A stretch of DNA of 64,000 nucleotides from Butyricimonas synergistica DSM 23225 (GCF_000379665.1 NZ_KB903367.1:1-64000), one strand, 5' to 3'. Shown: positions 52,460 to 63,045, counted from the stretch's first letter. A program made the numbers and translations. The notes: generated by a model from the letters alone, not told the origin.

Positions 52460-55400
52460 ATGAAAAAAAATCGAAACAGGCAATTTTGGCAGGGTTGTTT
52501 TGGGCAGCGTTGTTGTCTGCTGCTTTTAATTCTGTTGTTTTCCGGACCGGTATGGTCGCAGGAAAAAAAGGAATATCGGGTTTCTCTTTCGGTGAAAGAG
52601 ATGCCGATGATTGAAATTTTGAAATTGATAGAGAAGCAAGTTCCCTATGAATTCATGTATTATGACGGGGATATCCGGAAATTGGGATCGAGAAGTTTCG
52701 AGTTCAAGGATATTCTGATGGAAGCGGCGTTAGATTCCTGTTTGAAGGGATCTAACATGAAATACGAGCTGATCGGGAGAAACTTGTTGTTCAAGAGAGT
52801 GGAACGGTCGACTCCCGCGGTTGGGAGAAAGGTGACGGGTGTTGTGGTAGACCACAACGGGAATCCGTTACCCGGGGCTACGATCAAGGTTGTGGGGAGT
52901 GTTTTAGGAAGAATTACCAATAAGGACGGGGTTTTCACGATTATTGTTCCCGAGGGGCAGGAATGTAAGCTAGAGGTTTCATTTATTGGCTTCAAGAAAC
53001 AGCAGGTTAGCGTGGAAGGAGATGAGCCGTTGAAAATCGTGCTGGAGGAACTGGTTGCTGAAGTGGACGAGGTGGTTGTAACCGGTTACCAAAGGATAGA
53101 CAAAAGTTTGTCTGCCGCCTCGACGTATTCGGTAAAAATGGAGGACGTGATGGTTCCCGGTAGTACTTCCGTGGAAGATATGTTGCAGGGGGAGGTTCCC
53201 GGCTTGATGTTGTCGTACGGTTCGGGAAGTACTTCCAGCCTGCCGAAAATGCGTATGCGGGGAACTGCCACATTGTTGGGAAATGCTTCGCCCGTGTGGG
53301 TGATTGACGGGATTATCCAAGAGAGCCCGATAGATGTTTCTAACGAGGACGTGGAGAATATGTTGAATGATGCGGGAGATTACACGATGTTCGGGGGGGC
53401 GATTTCCGGAGTGAACCCGATGGATATCGAGAGTATCACGTTTCTGAAGGATGCGGCAGCTACGGCGATTTACGGTACGCGGGCGGCAAACGGGGTGATC
53501 GTGGTGACGACGAAAAAAGGGAACTCCCGGAAGACGACGATCAGTTATAGTGGAAACTTGAAGTTTTTGGAAAGACCGAGTTACCGGAAGTCTGCCAATT
53601 TGATGAACTCGAAGCAACGGATGGCTATTTCACGTGAGTTGTTCGAGGACGGGATGATCTTCGAGAAGTTGCCGAATTACGGGTTCGAGAAGGTCATGAT
53701 CGATTACTTGAGCGGGAATGCAACATACGAGGATGCAGAGCGGGAGTATAAGTTGCGGGAGCGGGCGAACACAGACTGGTTCGATTTGCTCTTCGAGAAT
53801 AGTATCAGTAATAATCATTCGCTGTCGGTGTCCGGCGGTAACGAGAAGTCGACGTATTATACTTCCGTGAGTTATTCCAATGACAGGGGGACGCAGAAGG
53901 GCGACCAATCCACTCGTTTCACGGCAAATGTGTGCGTGAATACACAGTTGGCGAAGTGGTTGAAGGCAGATATGAAAGTGAACTACTCGGATCGGAAAGT
54001 GAAGGGATTTTTCAGCACAACCCCGATGAATTACGCGTTGTCGACTTCCCGGACGATCCTGCCAGACGAGTATTACCTGAAAGACGTGAAGAAACTTTCG
54101 GGAACCGTCGAGGAGGTGAAAGTGGAATACGAGTACCCGGTGACGTATAATTATTTGAATGAATTGAAAGAAACCTCCAACACAGGGCGCACGAAAGAGT
54201 TCAGCGGAAGTATGAATTTGGCGCTTGACCTATACAAGGGGGTGAAGGGAGAGATTATATTTGCTTACATGGATAGCCGCAGTTTGGGAATCAAGTATGC
54301 TTCCGAACGTTCGTATTACATGGCGAACAAGCGGGGATATGATTACGGGGCAGTGCCGATCGGGGGCACGCAGGAAAAATTGTCGCAATACCCTTACGGG
54401 GGATATTATCAACGCCGGGATGAGAATATGACGAAGTGGGAGTTGCGGGGTACGTTACGGTATAATAAATCATGGCAAGAAACGCACACGATTTCGTTAC
54501 TTGGTGGAGGGCAGATCACTTCGCGGAAGAGTTCCGGTTTCACGACAGATGAGTACGGTTATTTTCCGGATCGCGGGCACTCGATATTTTACGAGTATAA
54601 TAAAGATGATTCCGGGTTCTTGGGAAACAGCTATGGTTCTTCTTCCGGGAAACACAAGGTGACGATAAAGGACAGGATTGACAATACGGTGAAAGTGATG
54701 GCATCGTTGGTGTACGACTACAAACGGCGGTACGTGGTGAATGCCAGTTTCAGCGTGGACGGAACGAACCGTTTCGGGCAGAACAAAAAGTTTCGTTTCT
54801 CACCGATATGGAGTGCCAGCGCCCGTTGGAATATTCTGGAAGAAACGTGGATGAAGGAACAGAATCTGCTCTCGGTATTGAGCGTGAAAGCCAGTTACGG
54901 TTTCCAGGGAAATGTGGTGTATGGAGTTAGTCCGAGTTTGAAGGCGAAGTACCTCACGGGTAGATACGCGATTAACCAGTACTTGGGAGAATTCCAGTTA
55001 GCACTAGATGGGCTGCCGAACCCGAATTTGGATTGGGAGAAGACCCGGACGATTAATTTGGGGTTGGAGATCGCGGTGTTGAAGAATAGGTTGTCTTTCA
55101 CGGCAGAATATTACTTGAAGAAAGGGGATAAGGTACTGTTTAACAGGGAAGCCCCGTTGGAATATGGGGTCGACAAATATAGAAATTATTTTAATGACTC
55201 GAAGTTAACGAACGAGGGGTACGAGTTCTCGTTGCGTGGAGTAGCGGTGAAGACGAAGGACGTAACATGGTCGATTTCCACGAATATATCGTTTAACCGG
55301 AACGAGATTGAACGTAATATCCGGTCAGAATCCTATTCCAGTTACCTGAGTGGTTCTGTGGCTTACCCGAATCGCCCGGTGGGTTCATTCTGGTCATGGA

Positions 55401-56068
55401 ATTTCAAGGGGTTGAATAAAGACGGGCTCCCGGTGTTTGATTTCGGGGAGAACAGCGGATACACGAAAGAGGAATTACGACTGGATGCCGCGAAGTATCT
55501 GGTGTACTCGGGTAGTAAGAATCCTGACGTGACGGGAGGTTTCAACACGAATTTGTCCTACAAGAATTTGTCGTTTAGCGCGAAGTTCTCGTTTGCCCTA
55601 GGCGCCAAGACTCGTTTGCGTCCGGTATACCAGGGTGGAACTTCATCTATGGATGCGGCAAAGGTTCCGACGTTTGACCAGAATTTGTCGTCAGAGTTCA
55701 TTACCCACTGGAGAAAACAAGGCGACGAGGCATGGACGGATAAGCCGGGATTTCTGGGTCCGAAGAATATGAATAATAACACGTACACGCATCCGGGTGG
55801 TTCCCGGGGGCTATTCAAGATGTGGGATGAGGGGTGTCATCGGGTAGTGAGTGCCGATTATTTGCGTTGTCGCTCGATGTCGTTATCTTACAAGTTACCG
55901 AGGAATATATTGTCTAAACTTGGGGTATCATCTATGTCCGTGGGACTTACCGGGACGAATTTGTTCGTGGTGAAGGACAAGCGGTTGAAAAAGCAAGACC
56001 CGGAAACGGGATCGATGAATGTGCCGTTATTGCCGTCGTATAATTTTTCTATTAATTTGAATATTTAA
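52460..56068 (+). CDS. SusC-family TonB-dependent receptor with STN domain
   Basis: 1202 residues. Signal peptide, then an STN domain (VSLSVKEMPMIEILKLIEKQV; about 40-115) for signalling to FecR, a carboxypeptidase-like domain (VDHNGNPLPGATIKVVG), TonB box region EVDEVVVTGYQ, plug (PGSTSVEDMLQGEVPGLML; VIDGI) and a 22-strand barrel ending SYNFSINLNI. Outer-membrane importer paired with SusD directly downstream. Substrate is probably peptide or glycopeptide, given the metalloprotease in the same run. Confidence 0.95.
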   Translation: MKKNRNRQFWQGCFGQRCCLLLLILLFSGPVWSQEKKEYRVSLSVKEMPMIEILKLIEKQVPYEFMYYDGDIRKLGSRSFEFKDILMEAALDSCLKGSNMKYELIGRNLLFKRVERSTPAVGRKVTGVVVDHNGNPLPGATIKVVGSVLGRITNKDGVFTIIVPEGQECKLEVSFIGFKKQQVSVEGDEPLKIVLEELVAEVDEVVVTGYQRIDKSLSAASTYSVKMEDVMVPGSTSVEDMLQGEVPGLMLSYGSGSTSSLPKMRMRGTATLLGNASPVWVIDGIIQESPIDVSNEDVENMLNDAGDYTMFGGAISGVNPMDIESITFLKDAAATAIYGTRAANGVIVVTTKKGNSRKTTISYSGNLKFLERPSYRKSANLMNSKQRMAISRELFEDGMIFEKLPNYGFEKVMIDYLSGNATYEDAEREYKLRERANTDWFDLLFENSISNNHSLSVSGGNEKSTYYTSVSYSNDRGTQKGDQSTRFTANVCVNTQLAKWLKADMKVNYSDRKVKGFFSTTPMNYALSTSRTILPDEYYLKDVKKLSGTVEEVKVEYEYPVTYNYLNELKETSNTGRTKEFSGSMNLALDLYKGVKGEIIFAYMDSRSLGIKYASERSYYMANKRGYDYGAVPIGGTQEKLSQYPYGGYYQRRDENMTKWELRGTLRYNKSWQETHTISLLGGGQITSRKSSGFTTDEYGYFPDRGHSIFYEYNKDDSGFLGNSYGSSSGKHKVTIKDRIDNTVKVMASLVYDYKRRYVVNASFSVDGTNRFGQNKKFRFSPIWSASARWNILEETWMKEQNLLSVLSVKASYGFQGNVVYGVSPSLKAKYLTGRYAINQYLGEFQLALDGLPNPNLDWEKTRTINLGLEIAVLKNRLSFTAEYYLKKGDKVLFNREAPLEYGVDKYRNYFNDSKLTNEGYEFSLRGVAVKTKDVTWSISTNISFNRNEIERNIRSESYSSYLSGSVAYPNRPVGSFWSWNFKGLNKDGLPVFDFGENSGYTKEELRLDAAKYLVYSGSKNPDVTGGFNTNLSYKNLSFSAKFSFALGAKTRLRPVYQGGTSSMDAAKVPTFDQNLSSEFITHWRKQGDEAWTDKPGFLGPKNMNNNTYTHPGGSRGLFKMWDEGCHRVVSADYLRCRSMSLSYKLPRNILSKLGVSSMSVGLTGTNLFVVKDKRLKKQDPETGSMNVPLLPSYNFSINLNI

Positions 56069-56082
56069 CGGAAAGGAGTATC

Positions 56083-57588
56083 ATGATGAAAAAGATAAAT
56101 ATATTATGGATCATCGTGGGATTGTGTTGGGCGTGTGATGATTTCCTGTCGAAAACGCCACCCGATGAAGTAACCCCGGAGTCGACGAAGTCTTTCAGCG
56201 AGTTATTACTGTACGAGGGATATTTGGCTGAGAACGAGTATGTGGATAACATGACATACTATATGGATGATGACGTGGAGAATATTTTCCCACAGAGTTC
56301 TTTTCTTGGAAGTGGATACAAGGATGAGCATTTGTGGCAGAAATTGTTTTACACCTGGCAGCCCTTGGCGGTAGATCAAGTGCTAGAGGACAAGGGGAGT
56401 ACGTATAATGCAGGTGGGTACGTTCCATGGAAAAATTATTACGAGTGCATCTTGGGTTGTAATCTGATTTTGAAGTACGTGGATGAGTCCACGGGGACGG
56501 ATGAGGATAAGAACTACTTGAAAGGGCAGGCTTATTTCTTGCGGGCATTCTATTATTTCCAGCTAGTGAATATTTACGGGTGGCCTTATAATGATAAGAA
56601 GAGCGACCCCAGCGTGAATTTGGGAGTGCCCATTATCACGCAACCGGAGATCGGGGAATTGGTGTTCCCCCGGAATACGGTGGCTGAAGTGTATAAATTG
56701 ATCGTGGAGGATATCGAGAATGCGGTGTTGTTGTTGGACAAGGAGCAACGGGAAGCCGTGAAGTACCGGGTGACTTATTTGCCGGCTCATTTGTTGGCTT
56801 CGCGGATTTATCTTTACATGAATAATTGGAAAGAGGCGTTGAAACATGCCCGTTACGTGATGGAACGGAAAAGTTTATGTGATTACACGGGGGTGGCTGA
56901 GGGTGATTATGAAACAAAATATGTTTTCCGGGAAGGGAACGAGGATATCATCTGGTTGTTCGGTTCCCGGAGGAACTGGTGGGGATACTCGGATGCTTCA
57001 TCTCTCTCGGACGCTTTTATGGCTTCCAGTAAATTGTACGCTTGTTTTGAAGAGGATGGATTGACCGATAAACGGAAAGATTATTTCTTTTTCTTGAAAG
57101 ATAATTTGATTTCCGTGAAGAAGTATAATAAGAATTCGATCAATTACGGGCAGGGATTCCGTGCTACGGAGGCTTATTTGAATGCGATAGAGGCTTTGTT
57201 GATGCAATACAAGGAGGGAGATAAGGGTGCTGGCGATGAGGCTCTTGAATTGTTGAATGACTTCCGGAGAACACGTTACGTGTCACGGGATGGAACGGTA
57301 CAACCGGATGTGGAGATGGGAACGGCGGACGAGTTGCTGGATATTTACAAGTTAGAGCGGCGCAAGGAATTGTGTTTCGAGGGACAGCGTTGGTTTGATC
57401 TGAGGCGTTACGGGATGCCTCGTTTGGAGAGAGTATGGACTCCGGATGGGACAACGCAAGAAGTGTATGTTCTGGAAGAGTCCGACCCGATGTACGTGCA
57501 GGATATCCCGTCCATGGTGACGGATCTGAACCCGGGAATTGAACCGAACAAGAGTTTGTCGGGACAACGCCTGCCAGTGAGTTTATAA
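56083..57588 (+). CDS. SusD-like nutrient-binding lipoprotein
   Basis: 501 residues. Lipobox LCWAC, so surface-exposed after lipidation. TPR-like helices (KNYLKGQAYFLRAFYYFQLVNIYG), and the typical C-terminal ELLDIYKLERRKELCFEGQRWFDLRRYG. Caps the SusC barrel. 14 bp after SusC. Confidence 0.94.
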   Translation: MMKKINILWIIVGLCWACDDFLSKTPPDEVTPESTKSFSELLLYEGYLAENEYVDNMTYYMDDDVENIFPQSSFLGSGYKDEHLWQKLFYTWQPLAVDQVLEDKGSTYNAGGYVPWKNYYECILGCNLILKYVDESTGTDEDKNYLKGQAYFLRAFYYFQLVNIYGWPYNDKKSDPSVNLGVPIITQPEIGELVFPRNTVAEVYKLIVEDIENAVLLLDKEQREAVKYRVTYLPAHLLASRIYLYMNNWKEALKHARYVMERKSLCDYTGVAEGDYETKYVFREGNEDIIWLFGSRRNWWGYSDASSLSDAFMASSKLYACFEEDGLTDKRKDYFFFLKDNLISVKKYNKNSINYGQGFRATEAYLNAIEALLMQYKEGDKGAGDEALELLNDFRRTRYVSRDGTVQPDVEMGTADELLDIYKLERRKELCFEGQRWFDLRRYGMPRLERVWTPDGTTQEVYVLEESDPMYVQDIPSMVTDLNPGIEPNKSLSGQRLPVSL

Positions 57589-57606
57589 CGATGAAAATGA
57601 AGAATT

Positions 57607-58536
57607 ATGAATAAGAATTTTCTTTTCCATATTTTTTGCGTGTGCATCATTTGCACGGGAATTATAAGCGGTTGTAATCAGGATGAGGATACTCTCGAAC
57701 CGTCCGAGCATCTGCCGATGAAGTACACGTTGCCGCAGGGAGATGCGGAGTATGATGACCGGATTCTGGACTTCTACAAGAAGTTTGATACCTTTATTTT
57801 GTACGAGTACGATACGATCGATCCGTTTTGGAACGTGCAGAGCGTGACGAATGCATTGCAGGACTATCATATCGTGTTACCCAAGGAGGAGAATGTTGAG
57901 GCGGGGGTAAATATAATTTTTGACTTGTGGTTGGACTTGTATTCCGCCGAATTCTTACAGGGAAGGTTACCGCGTTACCTGTTCTTGTCTGATTCGGTGT
58001 ACTATTGGTCTACGAGTATTCTCAAGCCTGGGGTTGTGGAGTTAAAAACGGAAAGTTACCTGACAACGGCTACAAGTATGACCATCACGGGCATCAATGC
58101 GACTTTATTGAATATGACTGATTCGGAGAAGAATAAATTGAAGGAAGCATTGAATGCGGCTTATTGGACGTTTATAGGCGATTATGGAAAGTTTGAAGCC
58201 CCAGAGGGATTTAAAAATATAGATTATACATTAATAAAGACAGCTGCTAATGCCCGGGCTGCAGGAATGTTTCATGGTAAATACAATTACAAAGTGAATG
58301 GTAAAAACCAGAGTCTAACGCCGGAAGTGGATGTAAAGGAGTCGATATTGTGGTTGTTGAATCAAACGCAAAGCAGTATAGATCGTTATCTGATTAAGGG
58401 AACCAGTTCCCTTTACCCTCCTGCGTGCAAGGAACGTTGTATTTTGCTTGCCGAAGAAATGAAGCGTGTGTATAATTTGGATTTAGAGGTCTTGACAGGA
58501 AAAACTTTACCCAAGAGAGAAAAAGCAGAGGAGTAA
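57607..58536 (+). CDS. SusCD-associated lipoprotein, metallohydrolase-like but lacking HExxH
   Basis: 309 residues; signal peptide with lipobox IISGC. The N-terminal block (EYDDRILDFYKKFDTFILYEYDT) resembles the substrate import-associated zinc metallohydrolase lipoproteins found beside SusCD pairs. I see no HExxH motif in it, so it may have lost catalysis and act in binding. It starts 18 bp after SusD. Confidence 0.75.
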   Translation: MNKNFLFHIFCVCIICTGIISGCNQDEDTLEPSEHLPMKYTLPQGDAEYDDRILDFYKKFDTFILYEYDTIDPFWNVQSVTNALQDYHIVLPKEENVEAGVNIIFDLWLDLYSAEFLQGRLPRYLFLSDSVYYWSTSILKPGVVELKTESYLTTATSMTITGINATLLNMTDSEKNKLKEALNAAYWTFIGDYGKFEAPEGFKNIDYTLIKTAANARAAGMFHGKYNYKVNGKNQSLTPEVDVKESILWLLNQTQSSIDRYLIKGTSSLYPPACKERCILLAEEMKRVYNLDLEVLTGKTLPKREKAEE

Positions 58537-58573
58537 ATTAATTTGAAGTTTTAATGTTTATTGGGATTACCGG

Positions 58574-58592
58574 AGGGATGCGAAACGCATCC
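58574..58592 (+). other. short hairpin before the metalloprotease gene
   Basis: gggatgcg-aaa-cgcatccc in the gap between the lipoprotein and protease genes, without a T tract. It may tune expression of the last gene. Confidence 0.4.
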
Positions 58593-58612
58593 CCTGGGTT
58601 CCTATTGTATCA

Positions 58613-61312
58613 ATGTATAAAATGGATTGTATGAAAAATTGTATGATGTTGTTAGTGGTAACCTTGATGATGTTGCCTGGTTTTCAGAGACTTTATGCGG
58701 TTGGGAGCCCGGGGGCACTGTTGACTGTGGTTGACACACTACCCAAGAAGTCCGACAAGAAAAAGGACGTGAAGAAAGATGTAAAGAAACCCGAGGAGAA
58801 AAAGAAACCCTCGGAATACGAGAAACTTTTTAAAGATAAGGCTTTTGAAACGGTGAAAAGTAATTTTATAACTTTACACAAGATTGATAACAAGCTTTAT
58901 TTTGAATTCCCGTTGACCTATTTGGGACGAGAAATGTTATTTTCATCAGCCCCTTCGGCAACGAGTAATAGTGCCGTGGCAGATATGGGACACAAGACGA
59001 TGGAACATATCCGGTTCACGAAAGAGGATTCGTTGATTTGTTTGCGGCAAGTGAATACCACCACCACGTATGACCGAAAGGAGCAGAATATAGGTCAGGC
59101 TATACGGGAAAATACATTGGACCCCGTGTTGGATGTATTTAAAATTGTTGCTTACAATCCGGACAAGAGTGCTGTCGTTTTTGATGTAACCAGTTTATTC
59201 GCAGAAGATAACAGTCTTTCCTCTCTGTTTAGAAGTAGTATTTCAATATTCCGGCTTTCGGGTAAAGTGAAATCGAAAATGTCCGTTATCACCAGTATAA
59301 AGACATTTGATGACAATCTGACCGTTCGGACATTGATGCCGCATACCGTGTCATTGTTGTTCATGGGAATGACGTATGCAAAAATGGATGTAACCGTTAC
59401 GGCAACCCGTTCGCTGTTGTTGTTGCCGGAAGATAAGATGTGTCCGAGGAAGAGTGATTCTCGGGTAGGTATTTTCTTAACCAACAAAGAACATTATACT
59501 TTGCAAAATGATGGCGTTGAAAGTTATTCTGTGGCTCACCGCTGGCGTTTGGAGCCGAAGGATGAGAAGGCTTATAAACAAGGTAAGCTGGTAGAACCGA
59601 AGAAACCGATTGTGTGGTACGTGGATAACGCTTTTCCGGAAGAATGGAAAGAGCCGATACGGAAAGCTGTGTTGCGTTGGAATGCGTCATTCGAAAAGAT
59701 CGGCTTCAAAAACGTGATGCAGGTACGGGATTTTCCGAAAGATGATCCTAATTTTGACCCGGAAAACTTGAAATATTCATGTATCCGCTATTTGCCTACG
59801 GGGATTGCCAATGCTATGGGACCCTCGTATGTGGATCCGACAACGGGAGAAATTATGAATGCGTCTGTATTAGTTTATAGCAATATTGTGGGGATGATTA
59901 ATAATTGGCGATTCATTCAGACAGCACAAGTTGATCCTTCGGTACGGAATAAAAAAATGCCGAAAAAGATTATGGATGAGTCAATCGAGTACGTGGTCGC
60001 TCATGAGATCGGACATACTTTAGGCTTTATGCATAATATGGCGGCATCTTCTGCTTACCCGGTAGATTCTTTGCGTTCTGCAAGTTTCACGCAAAAGTAT
60101 GGTACGACTCCTTCTATCATGGATTATGCTCGTTTTAATTATGTGGCACAACCGGGAGATAAAGGAGTGAAATTAACTCCTCCTGTTTTAGGTGTCTATG
60201 ATGATTACATGGTGAAATGGAACTATCAGTATTTCCCCGGGACGAAAGATATGGAAGAAGAGGCTGCTATTTTGGAAAAAATGGTAGACGAAAAAGCCGG
60301 AGATCCGTTGTATCGTTATGGACGTCAGCAAATTTTCAGTCGTTATGACCCAAGCGCCTTGGAAGAAGATTTAGGCGATGACCCAATGAAAGCGGGTGAT
60401 TACGGTATTAAAAATTTACAGTATATCTTGAAAAATCTCGATAACTGGATCAAGGATGATTCCGACGGAACCCACAAATATGCCTTGTATCAAGGAATTG
60501 CCAACCAGTTCTATCGCTATATTCGGAATACTTTGTACAATATCGGGGGAATTTACTTGACCGAGGTGAAGGATGGGACTCCCGGCGATCGCTTCCGGGC
60601 TGTACCACGGGCTACGCAGAAAGCTTCTTTAAAGTGGGCGTTAAATCATTTCAAACACTCGGATTGGTTGAATAACAAAGAATTGACTCGTAAATTTCCT
60701 CTGGGCGTGAACATGGAACCCGTGCTCCAGATGGCATTGGCGAATAGTTTGAAACCTTTGTATAAAGGAGTGTTACTTTCCTCTCATATCTCTTCCGATC
60801 CGTACAAGATCGAGGAATTTTTTGATGATTTCTATAATTTGGTATTCGAGAACGTGATTAAAGATCGTCCTTTAACTTCCAGTGAGAAGATGTTGCAATC
60901 TGCTACAGTGGATCTGATCACAGAAACCTTCACCGAGAAAGAGAAGGGTAACGGATTATTGGGAATCACTTCTATCAATGATGCTTTTGCTCCTTCTGTG
61001 GACGATATCGTGGCTTATGGGCTGGACGAAACCGGGCTTGTGGCTCAGTTTGCGGATAAATTACGCGAGATCGAGCTGGAACAGGGAATAGGCAGCTTGA
61101 TGAAAGAGATCGATTTAGAAAGTTTTGGGTATGGTTACGGTTGGCAAAGAGCCGTGTCCGTGACGGCTATCGATAACTCCAAGAGTAATCTTCATGCTTT
61201 TGGTATGCGGATTAAACGGTTGTTGGAATCCAAATTAACTAAAGCGAGTGGGGAAACCTTGGCGCATTACGAGGCTTTACTCTTTATGCTAGATCGTAAA
61301 TTGACAAAGTAA
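58613..61312 (+). CDS. zinc-dependent metalloprotease (DUF4953/DUF5117 type)
   Basis: 899 residues (the Met at 58631 would give a tidier signal peptide, MKNCMMLLVV...). Exported; a Lys/Asp-rich linker (about 43-65) precedes the DUF5118/5117-like N-terminal part (KSNFITLHKIDNKLYFEFP). Active-site motif HEIGHTLGFMHN at 464-475 with third-ligand candidate downstream and a Met-turn-like SIMDYARF. Such large gluzincin/metzincin-like proteins are common in Bacteroidota SusCD loci. It is the last gene of the locus and points to protein or peptide as substrate. Confidence 0.9.
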   Translation: MYKMDCMKNCMMLLVVTLMMLPGFQRLYAVGSPGALLTVVDTLPKKSDKKKDVKKDVKKPEEKKKPSEYEKLFKDKAFETVKSNFITLHKIDNKLYFEFPLTYLGREMLFSSAPSATSNSAVADMGHKTMEHIRFTKEDSLICLRQVNTTTTYDRKEQNIGQAIRENTLDPVLDVFKIVAYNPDKSAVVFDVTSLFAEDNSLSSLFRSSISIFRLSGKVKSKMSVITSIKTFDDNLTVRTLMPHTVSLLFMGMTYAKMDVTVTATRSLLLLPEDKMCPRKSDSRVGIFLTNKEHYTLQNDGVESYSVAHRWRLEPKDEKAYKQGKLVEPKKPIVWYVDNAFPEEWKEPIRKAVLRWNASFEKIGFKNVMQVRDFPKDDPNFDPENLKYSCIRYLPTGIANAMGPSYVDPTTGEIMNASVLVYSNIVGMINNWRFIQTAQVDPSVRNKKMPKKIMDESIEYVVAHEIGHTLGFMHNMAASSAYPVDSLRSASFTQKYGTTPSIMDYARFNYVAQPGDKGVKLTPPVLGVYDDYMVKWNYQYFPGTKDMEEEAAILEKMVDEKAGDPLYRYGRQQIFSRYDPSALEEDLGDDPMKAGDYGIKNLQYILKNLDNWIKDDSDGTHKYALYQGIANQFYRYIRNTLYNIGGIYLTEVKDGTPGDRFRAVPRATQKASLKWALNHFKHSDWLNNKELTRKFPLGVNMEPVLQMALANSLKPLYKGVLLSSHISSDPYKIEEFFDDFYNLVFENVIKDRPLTSSEKMLQSATVDLITETFTEKEKGNGLLGITSINDAFAPSVDDIVAYGLDETGLVAQFADKLREIELEQGIGSLMKEIDLESFGYGYGWQRAVSVTAIDNSKSNLHAFGMRIKRLLESKLTKASGETLAHYEALLFMLDRKLTK

Positions 61313-61327
61313 TAAGTTGGTGCAAAA

Positions 61328-61362
61328 TAAAAACCGACCTCCACATCCGGAGGTCGGTTTTT
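61328..61362. terminator. bidirectional terminator
   Basis: aaaaccgacctcc / ggaggtcggtttt between the convergent metalloprotease and hydrogenase genes. Confidence 0.88.
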
Positions 61363-61379
61363 AATTTTATAGATAAATT

Positions 61380-62801
61380 TTATTTTTCCAAAGCCTTCTT
61401 GATCTGTCGTTTTGCCAGGGTCAGCGGGGCTAACGAACAAGGTCCGTTGACGCAACCTCCGTCGCAAGCCATGACTTCCACGAACTGTGCTTCCGGTTTC
61501 TTCGGCATCATTTTCAGCAGGGTCTGGTTTTTCTTGTCCAATCCTTCGAGGGAAAGGGTGGTGTAACCATTTCCGACAGCTTCCACGATGGCATTCCGGA
61601 CACCTCCGGCTTGGGCGTATCCGCGGGAGAATTTGGTAACTTCCGGGTTCAAAGGCATCTCTTCGCAAGTTTCCACGTTGATATCGTAAGCGACCATGAA
61701 TGCGCCGAGTTCCTCGAAGCTCATCACGTAGTCAACTTCCGGTACGTACATTTCAGCCTCGTAACGTTTTGCCAGACACGGTCCGATAAATACCACTTCG
61801 GCATCCGGGTATTGTTCTTTCACTCGGCGGGCAGCGTACACCATGGGGCTACGCGTGTCCGAAACGAACGGTTTCACCATGGGCGCATGTTTGTCTACCC
61901 AACCCACGTATGCTGGGCAGCAGGAGGTCGTCATGAAAGGTTTCCCCTCGTGCATGCGTTCTAGGAATTCGGCAGCCTCGTTGCGTGAGGTGTCTTCCGC
62001 ACCTAATGCCACTTCCACAACCTCGTCGAACCCGATAGCCTTGATTGCCGATAGGATTTGTCCCGGGGTAGCGTTAAACTGCCCGTAGATTGCCGGGGCA
62101 GGGATAGCTATGATTTTTTTGTTCGGGTCGCTGATGCTCTTGTACACGTCGATCACCTTGGAACGTTCCATGATGGCTCCGTACGGGCAGGTCTGCATAC
62201 ATTTTCCGCAATAGATACATTTGTCTTTGTCAATATGTTCCGTGCCGTCCTCTCCTTTGGTAATTGCTTTTACCGGGCAAACTTCCTCGCAAGGAACGGG
62301 GGTGTACACGATAGCGTGGTAAGGACATACCTTGGAGCAGAGCCCGCAGCTCACGCAATCTTCCTGCGTGATGCTTGCTTTTCCTCCCTTGAAGGAGATG
62401 GCTGCCTTCGGGCAGTTCATCAAGCAGGGGCGTCCCTCGCAACCACGGCACATGTTGGTCACGAAATACTGTGACTGCATACAAGCACTGCAAGCCTCGT
62501 GAACCACGGAAAGAATGTTCTCTTTCGTGTTCTTGTTGTCCAATGCTTTTTGGGCGAACTCGGCTAGCGGGATCAGGTCGATTTCCTCGTCCGTGATCTC
62601 GAATCCCAGGATTGAAATGATCTTGTGCTTCAAGATATAACGATCTTTATGCACGCAGCATTTAATCGGTTTTTTATTTCTGGGGCGCATTTCTACCGGG
62701 ATGTACTTTACGCCGTTTACTAAATCTTTTTCTTTTAAAAGTTTTACAATTCTAATCAGTAACTCACGTTTTGTGAGCATAGCAAAATTGTCATACAACA
62801 T
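61380..62801 (-). CDS. monomeric [FeFe] hydrogenase (group B type)
   Basis: 473 residues; ATG at 62780 (MLTKRELL) is an alternative start. Two 4Fe-4S ferredoxin domains (CVSCGLCSKVCPYHA, CIYCGKCMQTCPYGA) plus a further Cys cluster (CRGCEGRPCLMNCPKAA), then the H-cluster motifs TSCCPAYVGW, FIGPCLAK and VMACDGGCVNGPC. Group B enzymes in gut anaerobes are thought to reoxidise ferredoxin or to sense H2; which one is not decided here. Overlaps the [2Fe-2S] gene by 11 bp with the long start. Confidence 0.92.
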   Translation of the reverse strand: MLYDNFAMLTKRELLIRIVKLLKEKDLVNGVKYIPVEMRPRNKKPIKCCVHKDRYILKHKIISILGFEITDEEIDLIPLAEFAQKALDNKNTKENILSVVHEACSACMQSQYFVTNMCRGCEGRPCLMNCPKAAISFKGGKASITQEDCVSCGLCSKVCPYHAIVYTPVPCEEVCPVKAITKGEDGTEHIDKDKCIYCGKCMQTCPYGAIMERSKVIDVYKSISDPNKKIIAIPAPAIYGQFNATPGQILSAIKAIGFDEVVEVALGAEDTSRNEAAEFLERMHEGKPFMTTSCCPAYVGWVDKHAPMVKPFVSDTRSPMVYAARRVKEQYPDAEVVFIGPCLAKRYEAEMYVPEVDYVMSFEELGAFMVAYDINVETCEEMPLNPEVTKFSRGYAQAGGVRNAIVEAVGNGYTTLSLEGLDKKNQTLLKMMPKKPEAQFVEVMACDGGCVNGPCSLAPLTLAKRQIKKALEK

Positions 62802-63045
62802 CTCTAAGTTCCTCTTTTATAATTCGTATTAAACTATTTTTACTAACGCCAGCGACTCTCTTGCCGTTTATCTCTATAAACGGGGGTGTTTCTTCACCCT
62901 TGCCGCATCCCAAGCATGGAGAATAACTAACGTTCAGATGTTCGATGATATTTTGGGGCAGAGATTCTACAACATCTCTTAATTCAGCGCCACCCATGAC
63001 GTAACACATGGTGCCTACGCATATTTTTAAATTTACTTTTTCCAT
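62791..63045 (-). CDS. [2Fe-2S] thioredoxin-like ferredoxin (NuoE/HydC-like)
   Basis: 84 residues. Cys pattern CVGTMC and YSPCLGCGKG fits the four ligands of the NuoE-type fold, which ends here without other domains. Likely an electron partner of the hydrogenase downstream; the phosphatase gene precedes it by 30 bp. Confidence 0.85.
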   Translation of the reverse strand: MEKVNLKICVGTMCYVMGGAELRDVVESLPQNIIEHLNVSYSPCLGCGKGEETPPFIEINGKRVAGVSKNSLIRIIKEELRDVV

